A stretch of DNA of 64,000 nucleotides. It comes from Strongylocentrotus droebachiensis (lineage: Eukaryota; Echinodermata; Echinoidea; Camarodonta; Strongylocentrotidae). Shown piece by piece: positions 35,527 to 48,363 of this stretch (position 1 is the stretch's first letter; every line of letters starts with the position of its first letter). The DNA lies in NCBI GenBank assembly GCA_035222895.1, contig JAVYIG010000900.1, forward strand, positions 164,001-228,000, written 5' to 3'. The notes under the pieces are model-generated. The model saw only the letters and a list, made by a program, of their open reading frames with translations. It made no database searches and had not been told where the DNA came from. The position numbers and the translations under genes are program-made.

Positions 35527-36925
35527 TATTTATTTTGTGTCTGTATAGAAGAAATTATTATTATTCTTCCTCAATTTTGTTCGCAGGATATCTCAAGAAT
35601 GGCAAAAGCCATTGTCGTGAAACTTTCAATGATGATAGATCTTAGTCTAACTTAGAACTGCATGACTTTTCAAAGACTCAAAATTATCGTGACGTCATCC
35701 AGGCGCCATTTTGTAAAAATCAACTTATGATCATATCTTCATAACGGAAAGTAATTTTTCATTCATTTTTATCATGAATAAGATCAATATCCTTCCGGTC
35801 AATTTGAGATTAAAAAACGTGCGCAAATCCGCGCGTACGCGTTCGTGCGCGCGTTTACGTGCGCGCAAAAATTTAAAATGCTCCAAATCATTCCCAATTT
35901 TTTTTGCACACGTATCAAGCCATATGGAGCATTTGACAAAAAATCACTCAAACGCGCATGCGCTTGTTTTTTGCGCGTTCTGGCATTTTGCAACATATAA
36001 TCGCCAAATGTTCTATGTCATCATGTTTGGCACATTTTTCCAAGCATTTTGATACCATGTTAATCTCTTTATCACTATTAATAACGGAATGAGCGTTCGT
36101 TCAAGATAAATATCCTTGTGCGCGAGTTCATGTATTACATAGTATATATGGGAAAAAGCATGCCTATAAAAAGTCCATTGGGATGAATAAGGACTGCCAA
36201 GTTTTTTTCATATTTTGATAGAGTGAGAGTCGGAGATATGATTTCATAGCTCATTTGGCCATTAAATACATCTTGACGTCATCATAATGGCCTTGGAAGT
36301 CAAAATACAAAATTGCATATTATAACGTCATTATATTTTTTGAAAATTTAGTGTATTTCTCATAATATTGACTGATTTTCTTCCAGATTGCGGTATCTTG
36401 TAGCTTAGGGAATTGCCTACAAGATCAATACACACTGCTTTTTATTTTATTGACATCATTATAGTACAAAATTCAATTAAAGGCCACATGTCAGAAGTTT
36501 CTCAATTTGCATGTTATGCCTAAGGAAGGTGAATTTCGTTCACATCATGAATCTTCATGACATTGATCTTTGAGCACTATCTAGCTTATTTGTAGTTATG
36601 TTCTCCCAAATTTTGATACGGTTTAGCTAATAAATTATCTACAATAAAGACGTACATTATTTATCATTTCGATGACATCATCATAGTGAAAATTTCAATT
36701 AAAGGTGACATGTCAGAATTTTCTTAGTTTGCGTGTTAGGCGACTTTTTCTCAAATCCTGATTCTACAAATCTCTATCGAATACCTGAATTGGGCGCTAT
36801 ACCGCTCTTAATCATGGTCTTTATCGTATTGATGATCATTGTCATTAGATCATCATCGGCACACTTTCATGATAACAAAATAGCACGTATCACCTAATTC
36901 GTCAAAGTGACGAATTAAAGTCTAG
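35527..36925 (+). mobile_element. Helentron-like type B module (complete, 1399 bp)
   Basis: It has the TATTTATTTTGTGTCTG start and a CAAAG-loop hairpin with CTAG at 36922-36925. It includes a GC-rich fold-back patch (about 35816-35985) and the GGGCGCTATACCGCTC segment near 36790. Confidence 0.75.
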
Positions 36926-36926
36926 T

Positions 36927-38185
36927 TAGGTGATACGTAACGAAGTCAACGTATCACCTTTTGATTTCGTCAAGATTTTTCTTTATTATTATTCTTCTTC
37001 TTCCTATTATTCTTCCTCGATTTTGTTCGCAGGATATCTCAAGACTGAATAAAGCCATTGTCATGAAACTTTCAATGATGATAGATCTTAATCTAACTTA
37101 GAACTGCGTGACTTTTCAAAGACTCAAAGTCATCGTGACGTCATCCAGACGCCATTTTGTGAAAATCAACTTATGATCATATCTTCATAACAGAAAGCCA
37201 TTTCTCATTCATATTTGTCATGATCAAGGTCAATATTTATCGGGTCAATTTCAGATCAATAAATGCGCGCAAAAATGCGCGTACGCGTAGGTGCGCGCGT
37301 TAATGCGCGCGTAAAATTTAAAATTGCTCAAAATCGTCTTAAATTTTTTTTGCATACGTTTCAGGCCATTATAAGCATTTCATAAAAAATCGCGCAAAAC
37401 ACGCATTTTTGGACGTTTTCGTTCGTCACGGCCGAACGAAAAATAATTTCTCCGCAAAAGCTTTTGACCGAATATTCCTCATAATTTTCCGAACAATTTG
37501 ATACCAAGTTTATCTCTTTATCACTATCAATAACGGAATGAGCGTCCGTTCAAGATAACCGTCCGCACGCGCGATTTTTGTATTACATAGCGTATATGGG
37601 CAAAAACATGCCCATAAAAAGTCCATTGATATGAATAAGGACTGCCAATTTTTTTTCCATATTTAGATAGAGTATGAGTCGAAGGTATGATTTCATATCT
37701 CATTTGGCCATTAAGTACATCTTGACGTCATCATAATGGCCTTGGAAGTCAAAAATACAAAAATGCATATTATGACGTCATTATGTTTATGGAAAATTTA
37801 GTGTATTTCTCTTAATATTCATCGATTCTCTTCTAGGTTTTAATATGTTGTAGCCGAGGCAATCGTCTTCGAGATCAGTTTACACCAATTTTCATTTAAA
37901 TGATGTCATCATAGTAAAAAATTCAATTAAAGGCCACATGTCAAAATTTTCGTCATTTGCGTGTTATGTCTAAGGAGGGTGAATTTTGTCCACACTATGA
38001 ATCTACATCGCATCCATCTTTCAGCACTATCTCGCTCATTTGTGCTTTGTTTTCTCCCAAATTTGGATATGTTATAGCTGAGACCATGGGCTATAAAAAA
38101 GGGTGACTTTGTTTTTTAATCAGATGTTGGGATCATGTTAAAATTTTCGATCGAAAGTTGAAATTGCAAATTTTGAAGGAATCAT
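36927..38185 (+). mobile_element. Helentron-like short type C module (1259 bp, 3'-truncated)
   Basis: It has a TAGGTGATACGTAACG start and ends at GAAGGAATCAT before another 5' terminus. It is colinear with the 1252-bp unit but diverged, for example AAAAAAGGGTGAC where that unit has AAAAACGGTGTAC. Confidence 0.75.
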
Positions 38186-38282
38186 TAGGTGATACGTAAC
38201 GAAGTCAACGTATCATTAGGTGATACGTAACGAAGTCAACGTATCACCTTTTGATTTCGTCAAGATTTTTCTTTATTATTAT
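38186..38282 (+). repeat. Two stacked 5'-terminal stubs (31 bp and 66 bp)
   Basis: TAGGTGATACG starts occur at 38186, 38217 and 38283. The first stub stops inside its own palindrome (ACGTATCAT). The second continues to TTTCTTTATTATTAT before the next full start. Each TAGG is preceded by T. Confidence 0.8.
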
Positions 38283-39937
38283 TAGGTGATACGTAACGAA
38301 GTCTACGTATCACCTTTTGATTTCGTCAAGATTTTTATTTATTTATTATTATTATTATTTATTCTTCCTCGAATTTGTTCGCAGGATATCTCAAGACTGA
38401 ATAAAGCCATTGTCATGAATCTTTCAATGATGATAGATGTTTGTCTAACTTAGAACTGCGTGACTTTTCAGAGACTTAAAATTATCGTGACGTCATCCAG
38501 GCGCCATTTTGTGAAAATCAACTTATGATCATATCTTCATAACGGAAAGAAATTTTTCATTTATATTTACCATGATTAAGATCAATATCCGTCCGGTCAA
38601 TTTCAAGTCAATAAACGTGTGCAAATTTGCGCGTGCGCGTTCGTCCGTGCGTTTACGCGCGCGCAAAAATTTAAAATGCTCTAAATCATCCCAAATTTTT
38701 TTTGCATACGTTTCAGGCCATATGGAAAATTTGACAAAAAATCATGCACACGCACATGCGCGCGCGTCTTTCGCGCGTACTAGCATTTTGCAACATAGAA
38801 TCGCCGAATTTTCTCTGTCATCGTATTTGGCACATTTTTCCAAGCATTTTGATGATTTGTTCACCTTTTAATAACGCAATGAGCGTCCGTCAAAGTTGAC
38901 AGCACGCGCGGATTTGCGTTATCTTTATCCACAATACATGGGCAAAAACATGCCTATACAAAATTCATTGTAACTCTTCAGAATAGATAGGAACTTCCAA
39001 TATTTTTTGTTTTGTGGATAGATTATGAAATGGAAATATGATTTCATGTCTCATTTGAACCTCAATTAACTCATGATGTCATCATAATGGCCTCCGAACT
39101 CAAAATTTAAATTTGCATATTATGACGTTTGCATATTTTTGGAAAATTGATTGTATCTCTTTGAATATTGATTTTTTTTCTTCTAAATTTTGATATGTTC
39201 TAGCTGAGATAATTTTCTACAAATGCAGTGACCACAATTTTCCAGTTTGACAAAGGAATCATGGCGTATTTTTGCGATTAAAGGAGGCATGTCAATTTTT
39301 CACATTTTGCGTGTATTCTCTATGGGACATGACTTTTTCTCAAAACTGGATTCTACATTCCTGTGTTTTGAGCAATATCGCCGATGTTTCTGCTTGGATT
39401 TTGTTGATTTTTGAGTATGTTGTAGCTGAGACAAGTTTCCACAAGATTTATGTAGACTATCTAACATTATCATGACGTTATCATAGTCCAAATTTCAATC
39501 ATAGGTGACATGTCAATTATCATATATAACAATCCTCAATCGGATACCTGAAGGGGGCGCTATACCACTTTCAATCATGGTCATCTGGAAGGCATTGTTC
39601 TCAATTGCATCTCTCTCTCTCTCTCCTCTCTCTTGCTCTTTTACTTCTCCTCTCATGTTCTGCCCCTCTCCTTTTTTGGTCTGTCTCTGCATCTATCTAT
39701 CTCTCTTCTCTTTCACCCTCTCCCTCCCTCTCTCTCTCTCTCTTGCCTTGCCTCCCTCTTATTTTCTTGGTCTGTCTCCCTCTGCCCTACAGTTGAAACT
39801 TGACTCATGGATAGACCATAAATTGGAGAAGTATTTTATAACGAAAGATGAAATCGTGAAAATGCGTTCTTCATTATGTTATACATGAGCATAATCACGT
39901 ATCACCTAATTCGTCAAAGTGACGAATTAAAGTCTAG
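38283..39937 (+). mobile_element. Helentron-like type A-related module with rearranged 3' part (1655 bp)
   Basis: The 5' two-thirds follows type A. After the first internal repeat it jumps to AAGTTTCCACAAG sequence, a GGGGGCGCTATACCACT segment (about 39552) and a CT-rich microsatellite (about 39610-39760) not present in other modules. It ends in a CAAAG-loop hairpin with CTAG at 39934-39937. The tRNA-like segment is absent. Confidence 0.65.
39605..39790. repeat. CT-rich microsatellite inside a module
   Basis: Imperfect (CT)n/(CCT)n tracts cover the region. Two overlapping Ser/Leu/Pro-rich reading frames are explained by the repeat. Confidence 0.8.
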
Positions 39938-39947
39938 TTATTATTAT

Positions 39948-41985
39948 TAGGTGATACGTAACGAAGTCTACGTATCACCTATTGATTTCGTCAAGATTTT
40001 TATTATTATTCCTATTCCTATTATTCTTCCTCGATTTTGTTCGCAGGATATCTCAAGACTGAATAAAGCCATTGTCATAAAACTTTCAATGATGATAGAT
40101 CTTAGTCCAACTTAGAACTGCGTGACTTTTCAAAGACTCAAAATTATCGTGACGTCATCCAGGCGCCATTTTGTGAAAATCAACTAATGATCATATCTTC
40201 ATAACGGATAGTAATTTTTAATTCATATTTATCATGAATATGATCAATATCCGTCTGGTCAATTTCAGGTCAAAAAATACGCGCAAAAATGCGCGTACGC
40301 TTTTGTCCGCGCGTTTACGCGCGCGAAATTTTTTAAAATGCTCCAAATCATCCCAAATTTTTTTTACATACGTTTCAGGCCATATGGAGCATTTGATAAA
40401 AAAATTACGCACACGCCCATGCGCGCGCGTTTTCGCGCGTACTGGCATTTTGCAACATAGAATCGCCGATTTTTTTCTGTCATCATATTTGGTACATTTT
40501 TCCAAGCATTTTGATAATTTGTTCACCTTTTATTAACGCAATGAGCGTCCGTCAAAGTTGACAGCACGCGCGGATTTGCGTTATCTTTATCCACAATACA
40601 TTGGCAAAAACATGCCTATATAAAATTAATTGTAACTCTTTATAATAGATAAAAACTCCTAATATTTTTTCATATTTGGATAGATTATGAGTCGGAGATA
40701 TGATTTCATGTCTCATTTGATCCTCAATTAACTTATGACGTCATCATAATGGCCTCCAAACTCAAAATTTCAATTTGCATATTATGACGTCAGCATATTT
40801 TTGGAAAATTGATTGTATCTCTGTAAATATCGATCAATTTTCTTTCAAATTTTAATATGTTCTAGCTGAGACAATTTTCTACAAATGCAGTATTCACAAT
40901 TTTTATTTTTGACAAAAGTATCATGGTGTATTTTTGCGATTAAAGGAGGCATGTCAATTTTTCACATTTTGCGTGTATTCTCTATGGGACATGACTTTTT
41001 CTCAAAACTGGATTCTACACTCCTGTCTTTCGCGAGCAAAATCTCCGTTGTTTTAGCTTTATTTTCGCTGAGCTTCGAATATGTTGTAGCTGAGACAATG
41101 AGCTATCACAAGTGTGCCCTTTATTTTTCGATTAGATGCCGGGATCATGCTCATATTTCACTTGCAAAGTAGGATTTCAGAATTCCATTTCCCGTTTACG
41201 TGTAATCGCTATGGGAGATGTTTTGGTATATCGGTAACGCACTTGACTTCCAACCTCGAGATCCCTGGTTCGAGTCCGGGTGTCTCCAACAATTTTTTGC
41301 TTCACTTTTTTTTCCTTTTGACCTTCACTGTACCATCTCCTTTGATTATTTAAACACGTAGAATCGCAAATAATGTCATAAATAACCCTTTTTACTTTAT
41401 TATTACCCTATTTTCACTTAATCCATTACTTTTTGCGTGTAAACCCTATGGGAGATGACTTTTTCTCAAATCTGGAGTCTACATTCCTGTCTTTTGCGAG
41501 CAATATCGCCGTTATTTCTGCTTGGATTTTGTTGATTTTTGAGTATGTTGTAGCTGAGACTATATGCTATCTAAATCAACCCTCATTTTTTCAATAAGAT
41601 GTCATGATCGCGCTCATGATCATGATCATGATCATCATGATCATCATTATCATAATGATGATAATCATTTATCAATTACATTTTCATTTCTTTGAATACG
41701 ATAAAATCGTCAAAAGGTGTTCTTCATGATGTAAATTAGAGTCAAATGTGTAACTGGTTACTGCACAGGGTCAAAGGTCATATATTGTTTCAATCTATCT
41801 TCCCTAGATCCATGATGATCAAGGAAACACAATTTAATCTTGACATATGAATAGATCATAATGGGAGAAGCATATAAATGGGAGAAGCATTTTACAAAAC
41901 AATATATCGTGTAATGCATTATTCGTTATGTAAACCATTATCATACGTATCACCTAATTCGTCTAAGTGACGAATTAAAGTCTAG
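39948..41985 (+). mobile_element. Helentron-like type A module (complete, 2038 bp)
   Basis: After CTAG at 39937 a short TTATTATT spacer precedes TAGGTGATACGTA. It ends in a TAAGT-loop hairpin and CTAG at 41982-41985. It contains the tRNA-like segment and the ATGATC-rich stretch. Confidence 0.75.
41214..41288 (+). tRNA. tRNA-like segment, copy 7 (loop CTTCCAA)
   Basis: It has the same acceptor, T arm and box B as the other copies. The D arm is poor. Confidence 0.4.
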
Positions 41986-43381
41986 TATTTATTTTGTGTC
42001 TGTATAGAAGAAATTATTATTATTCTTCCTCAATTTTGTTCGCAGGATATCTCAAGAATGGCAAAAGCCATTGTCATGAAACTTTCAATGATGATAGATC
42101 TTAGTCTAACTTAGAACTGCATGACTTTTCAAAGACTCAAAATTATCGTGACGTCATGCAGGCGCCATTTTGTAAAAATCAACTTATGATCATATCTTCA
42201 TAACGGAAAGTAATTTCTCATTCATATTTATCATGAATAAGATCAATATCCTTCCGGTCAATTTCAGATAAAAAAACGTGCGCAAATCCGCGCGTACGCG
42301 TTTGTGCGCGCGTTTACGTGCGCGCAAAAATTTAAAATGCTCCAAATCATTTCCAATTTTTTTTGCACACGTTTCAAGCCATATGGAGCATTTGACAAAA
42401 AATCACTCAAACGCGCATGCGCGCGCGTTTTTTGCGCGTTCTGGCATTTTGCAACATATAATCGCCAAATTTCCTCTGTCATCATGTTTGGCACATTTTT
42501 CCAAGCATTTTGATACCATGTTCATCCCTTTATCACTATTAATAACGGAATGAGCGTCCGTTCAAGATAAATATCCTTGTGTGCGAGCTCATGTATTACA
42601 TAGTGGGCAAAAACATGCCTATAAAAAGCACATCGGGATGAATAAGGACTGCCATTTTTGTTTCATATTTAGATACAGTATGAGTCGGAGATATGATTTA
42701 ATATCTTATTGGGCCATTAAATACATCTGGACGTCATCATAATGGCCTTGAAAGTCAAAATACAAAATTGCATATTATGACGTCATTATATTTATGGAAA
42801 ATTTAGTGTATTTCTTATAATATCTACTGATTTTCTCCCAAATGTCGGTATCTTGTAGTTGAGGCAATTGCCTTCAAGATAGATACACACTACTTTTTAT
42901 TTCATTGACGTCATCATAGTACAAAATTCAATTAAAGGCCACATTTCACAATTTTCTTAATTTGCGTGTTATGCCTAAGGAAGGTGAATTTCGTTCACAT
43001 CATGAATCTTCATGACATTGATCTTTGAGCACTATCTAGCTTATGAGTACTCTATGTTCTCCCAAATTTTGATACGGTGTAGCTAATAAATTATCTACAA
43101 TATTGACGTACATCATTTATCATTTTGATGACATCATCTTAGTGAAAATTTCAATCAAAGGCGACATGTCAGAATTTTCTTAGTTAGCGTGTTAGGCGAC
43201 TTTTTCTGAAATCCTGATTCTACAAATCTCTATCGAATACCTGAAGTGGGCGCTATACCACTCTTAATCATGGTCTTTATCGTATTTATGATCATTATCA
43301 TTAGATCATCATCGGCACACTTTCATGATAACAAAATAGCACGTATCACCTAATTCGTCAAAGTGACGAATTAAAGTCTAG
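41986..43381 (+). mobile_element. Helentron-like type B module (complete, 1396 bp)
   Basis: It has the TATTTATTTTGTGTCTG start and ends in a CAAAG-loop hairpin with CTAG at 43378-43381. It has the GC-rich fold-back patch and the GGGCGCTATACCACTC segment near 43250. Confidence 0.75.
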
Positions 43382-45069
43382 TATTTATTTTGTGTCTGTA
43401 TAGAAGAAATTATTATTATTCTTCCTCGAATTTGTTCGCAGGATATATCAAGAATGGCTCAAGCAATTCTCATGAAACTTTTTCTGAAGATAGATCTAAG
43501 TCCAACTTAGAACTGCGTGAATTTTCAGTGACGCCAGGGCATCGTGACGTCATCATGACGTCATTATGTAAAATGTCATTAATGGTCGTATCTCAGCCAT
43601 GCAATATCGATTTCAATTCAAATTCGGTATCAATCATGCTTATGTCATGGGTCAGAAATTTAGCCCACGCAAATTTGTCTACACCCTCTAACGTGCGCGT
43701 ACACGTGCGTCAAAAAGAAATTAAAAAAAAAAATGCTCAAAACTCCAAACCAAGTAATTTTGCATACGTTTCAGCCAATTTTGAGCGTTTCAAAAGTTTC
43801 CGCGCGTGCCGGTCAGCGCGCGCGTATTTGCGTTTGTATCGCACGCAGATCGAATTTCTTAGTTTTTTTGCTCGTTTTGGATTAACGATAATTTCATTAA
43901 CAATCCCTGTAAATTTCAGTCATTTTTTACTCAAATTGATGTAATATGCACGCGTCAAAGATAACAACACGCGCGTGCGCACATTTCCCAGAAATTAAAA
44001 AAACATGCCTATGTTTAATTGGGCATAATTTCTCAAAATGATCAGATACCCCAATTGTTTTATTATATGTGGAAAGAGTATGAGTTGTAGATATTATTTC
44101 CTACATCTTTTTGGCTAATCGGATTTCCCGAAATCATCATAAATTATTGCTCGTTAAAGTTAAAATATTTAATTTCAATCGATTTTAATTGATTTTGTAA
44201 TCAACGACAATGCACTTTTAACCATAATTATATCATTTATCTTTATTCGAATCTCTCCCACATTCTAATATGTAGTAGCTGTGTTTATGAGCTAAGTTCC
44301 AAATGCAACTTATTTTCTTTCTTGATGACCGGATCATGAAGGAATTTGTAGTAAAAAACAAGGGGTCAAATTCAAACTTCCCTTTTTTTTTCTTTCTTTT
44401 TTTACCATCGTGGCCTTAATGATTGCTAAGCTCACTTCCCTTCCGAATAATATCTTCAGCTATCTACAGTTCCAAACATTACTTGAAAAGAAAATCAACA
44501 CTCCCTGCCTCTCATTCTTTCTCTTTCCTACATTATTTCCTGTTAATTGAACTCTTGTCTAATCCACATTCCTTATACAGTGACAGTATATATCCATCCG
44601 ATATTCAAAGATGTTATTATCAAGCAACTAGCGAATCTCACGTCGACAACTAAAATTATCGCTAATTAGATCCCACATTTATTTTGACTTTTCATTTACG
44701 CCGGGACATCGTAACGTCATACACTTTTCACTTTTTATTATTCAGGCATAAGCTCTTATTTATCAATAACATTTTGAATTCCTTTGAATAAGATAAAATC
44801 GTCAAAATGCGTTCTTCGTGATGTAAATTAGAGTCAAAGGTGTAACTGGTTACTACACAGGGTCAATGGAAAAATATCGTTCCAAGTCTATCTTCCCTAG
44901 ATCCATGAAGGGGACACAATTTAATCTTGACATATGGATAGATCATTATGGCAGGAGCATAATGGCAGAAGCAATATATACAATAATATATCGTGTAATG
45001 CATTATTCGTTTTGTAAACCATTATCATACGTATCACCTAATTCGTCTAAGTGACGAATTAAAGTCTAG
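43382..45069 (+). mobile_element. Diverged Helentron-like module with remnant of the type C 3' part (1688 bp)
   Basis: It has a type B 5' start (TATTTATTTTGTGTCTG) and TTCGCAGGATAT. The body is much more diverged than any other module. From about 44560 it matches the sequence downstream of the endonuclease frame in type C (CTTATACAGTGACA, ATATATCCATCC, AAGCAACTAGCGAATCTC). It ends in the TAAGT-loop hairpin and CTAG at 45066-45069. The 184-codon open frame at 43390-43944 has no recognised domain and spans the GC-rich patch, so I do not call it a gene. Confidence 0.6.
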
Positions 45070-46261
45070 TTATTATTTATTATTATTCTTCCTCGAATTT
45101 GTTCGCAGGATATCTCAAGACTGAATAAAGCCATAATCATGAATCTTTCAATGATGATAGATCTTAGTCTAACTTAGAACTGCGTGACTTTTCAAAGACT
45201 CAAAGTCATCGTGACGTCATCCAGACGCCATTTTGTGAAAATCAACTTATGATCATATCTTCATAACAGAAAGCCATTTCTCATTCATATTTGTCATGAT
45301 CAAGGTCAATATTTATCGGGTCAATTTCAGATCAATAAATGCGCGCAAAAATGCGCGTACGCGTAGGTGCGCGCGTTAATGCGCGCGTAAAATTTAAAAT
45401 TGCTCAAAATCGTCTTAAAATTTTTTTGCATACGTTTCAGGCCATTATAAGCATTTCATAAAAAATCGCGCAAAACACGCATTTTTGGACGTTTTCGTTC
45501 GTCACGGCCGAACGAAAAATAATTTCTCCGCAAAAGCTTTTGACCGAATATTCCTCATAATTTTCCGAACAATTTGATACCAAGTTTATCTCTTTATCAC
45601 TATTAATAACGGAATGAGCGTCCGTTCAAGATAACCGTCCGCACGCGCGATTTTTGTATTACATAGCGTATATGGGCAAAAACATGCCCATAAAAAGTCC
45701 ATTGATATGAATAAGGACTGCCAATTTTTTTTCCATATTTAGATAGAGTATGAGTCGAAGGTATGATTTCATATCTCATTTGGCCATTAAGTACATCTTG
45801 ACGTCATCATAATGGCCTTGGAAGTCAAAAATACAAAAATGCATATTATGACGTCATTATGTTTATGGAAAATGTAGTGTATTTCTCTTAATATTCATCG
45901 ATTCTCTTCTAGATTTTAATATGTTGTAGCCGAGGCAATCGTCTTCGAGATCAGTCTCCACCAATTTTCATTTAAATGATGTCATCATAGTAAAAAATTC
46001 AATTAAAGGCCACATGTCAAAATTTTCGTCATTTGCGTGTTATGTCTATGGAGGGTGAATTTCGTTCACATTATGAATCTACATCACATCCATCTTTCAG
46101 CACTATCTCGCTCATTTGTGCTTTCTTCTCTCCCAAATTTGGGTATGTTATAGCTGAGACCATGGGCTATAAAAAAGGGTGACTTTGTTTTTTAATCAGA
46201 TGTTGGGATCATGTTAAAATTTTCGATCGAAAGTTGAAATTGCAAATTTTGAAGGAATAGT
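45070..46261 (+). mobile_element. Short type C module without TAGG start (1192 bp)
   Basis: It begins in TTATTATTTATTATTATTC directly after CTAG and has no terminal palindrome. It follows the type C body and ends at GAAGGAATAG before the next start. It corresponds to 49642-50842, 50911-52102 and 55483-56683. Confidence 0.7.
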
Positions 46262-46321
46262 TAGGTGATACGTAACGAAGTCAACGTATCACCTTTTGTT
46301 TTCGTCAAGATTTTTCTTTAT
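46262..46321 (+). repeat. 60-bp isolated 5' terminus
   Basis: It has the same structure as 783-842: terminal palindrome plus about 28 bp, then a new 5' terminus at 46322. Confidence 0.75.
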
Positions 46322-48363
46322 TAGGTGATACGTACGAAGTCTACGTATCACCTATTGATTTCGTCAAGATTTTTATTTATTATTTATTTATTATTTATTA
46401 TTCTTCCTCGATTTTGTTCGCAGGATATCTCAAGATTGAATAAAGCCATTGTCATGAAATTTTCAATGATGATAGACCTTAGTCTAACTTAGAACTGCGT
46501 GACTTTTCAAAGACTCAAAATTATCGTGACGTCATCCAGGCGCCATTTTGTGAAAATCAACTTATGATCATATCTTCATAACGGAAAGTAATTTTTCATT
46601 CATATTTATCACGAATTAGATCGATATCCGTCCGGTCAATTTCAGGTCAAGAAATGCGCGCAAAAATGCGCGTACGCTTTTGTCCGCGCGTTTACGCGCG
46701 CGAAATTTTTTAAAATGCTCCAAATCATCCCAAATTTTTTTTACATACGTTTCAGGCCAAATAGAGCATTTGATAAAAAAATTACGCACACGTGCATGCG
46801 CGCGCGTTTTCGCGCGTACTTGCATTTTGCAACATAGAATCGCCGATTTTTTTCTGTCATCAGATTTGGTACATTTTTCCAAGCATTTTGATAACTTGTT
46901 CACCTTTTATTAACGCAATGAGCGTCCGTCAAAGTTGACAGCACGCGCGGATTTGCATTATCTTTATCTACAATACATGGGCAAAAACATGCCTATATAA
47001 AATTCATTGTAACTCTTTAGAATAGATAGAAACTCCTAATATTTTTTCATATTTAGATAGATTATGAGTTGGAGATATCATTTCATGTCTCATTTGATCC
47101 TCAATTAACTCATGACGTCATCATAATGGCCTCCAAACTCAAAATTTCAATTTGCATATTATGACGTCATCATTTTTTTGGAAAATTGATTGTATCTCTG
47201 TAAATATCAATCAATTTTCTTTCAAATTTTGATATGTTCTAGCTGAGACAATTTTCTACAAATTCAGTGTTCACAATTTTAATTTCTGACAAAAGTATCA
47301 TGGTGTATTTTTGCAATTAAAGGAGGCATGTCAATTTTTCACATTTTGCGTGTATTCTCTATGGGACATGACTTTTTCTCAAAACTGGATTCTACACTCA
47401 TGTCTTTCGCGAGCAAAATCTCCGTTGTTTTATCTTTGTTTTCGCTGAGCTTCGGATATGTTGTAGCTGAGACAATGGGCTACCATAAGTGTGCCCTTTA
47501 TTTTTCGATTAGATGCCGGGATCATGCTCATATTTCACTTGCAAAGTAGGATTTTAGAATTCCATTTCCCGTTTACGTGTAATCGCTATGGGAGATGTTT
47601 TGGTATATCGCTAACGCACTTGACTTCCAACCTCGAGATCCCTGGTTCGAGTCCGGGTGTCTCCAACAATTTTTTGCTTCACTTTTTTTTTCCTTTTGAC
47701 CTTCATTGTACCATCTCCTTTGATTATTTAAACACGTAGAATCGCAAATAATGTCATAAATAACCCTTTTTACTTTATTATTACCCTATTTTCACTTAAT
47801 CCATTACTTTTTGCGTGTAATCCCTATGGGAGATGACTTTTTCTCAAATCTGGAGTCTACATTCCTGTCTTTTGCGAGCAATATCGCCGTTATTTCTGCT
47901 TGGATTTTGTTGATTTTTGAGTATGTTGTAGCTGAGACTATATGCTATCTAAATCACCTCTCATCTTATCAATAAGATGTCATGATCGCGCTCATGATCA
48001 TGATCATGATCATCATGATCATCATTATCATAATGATGATAATCATTTATCAATTACATTTTCATTTCTTTGAATAAGATAAAATCGTCAAAAGGTGTTC
48101 TTCATGATGTAAATTAGAGTCAAATGTGTAACTGGTTACTGCACAGGGTCAAAGGTCATATATCGTTTCAATCTATCTTCCCTAGATCCATGATGATCAA
48201 GGAGACACAATTTAATCTTGACATATGAATAGATCATAATGAGAGAAGCATATAAATGGGAGAAGCATTTTACAAAATAATATATCGTGTAATGCATTAT
48301 TCTTTATGTAAACCATTATCATACGTATCACCTAATTCGTCTAAGTGACGAATTAAAGTCTAG
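46322..48363 (+). mobile_element. Helentron-like type A module (complete, 2042 bp)
   Basis: It has the TAGGTGATACGTACG start variant, as in the 8683 and 19835 modules. It ends with CTAG at 48360-48363 after the TAAGT-loop hairpin. Confidence 0.75.
47591..47665 (+). tRNA. tRNA-like segment, copy 8 (loop CTTCCAA)
   Basis: The acceptor and T arm are retained. One D-loop base differs (ATCGCTAAC instead of ATCGGTAAC), removing the conserved GG of the D loop and weakening box A. Confidence 0.35.

Noticed and set aside
43390-43944. 184-codon open frame, longest non-endonuclease frame in the array
   Set aside because: It starts at the module's 5' edge, spans the GC-rich patch, has no recognisable domain, and its frame is not kept in sister modules.
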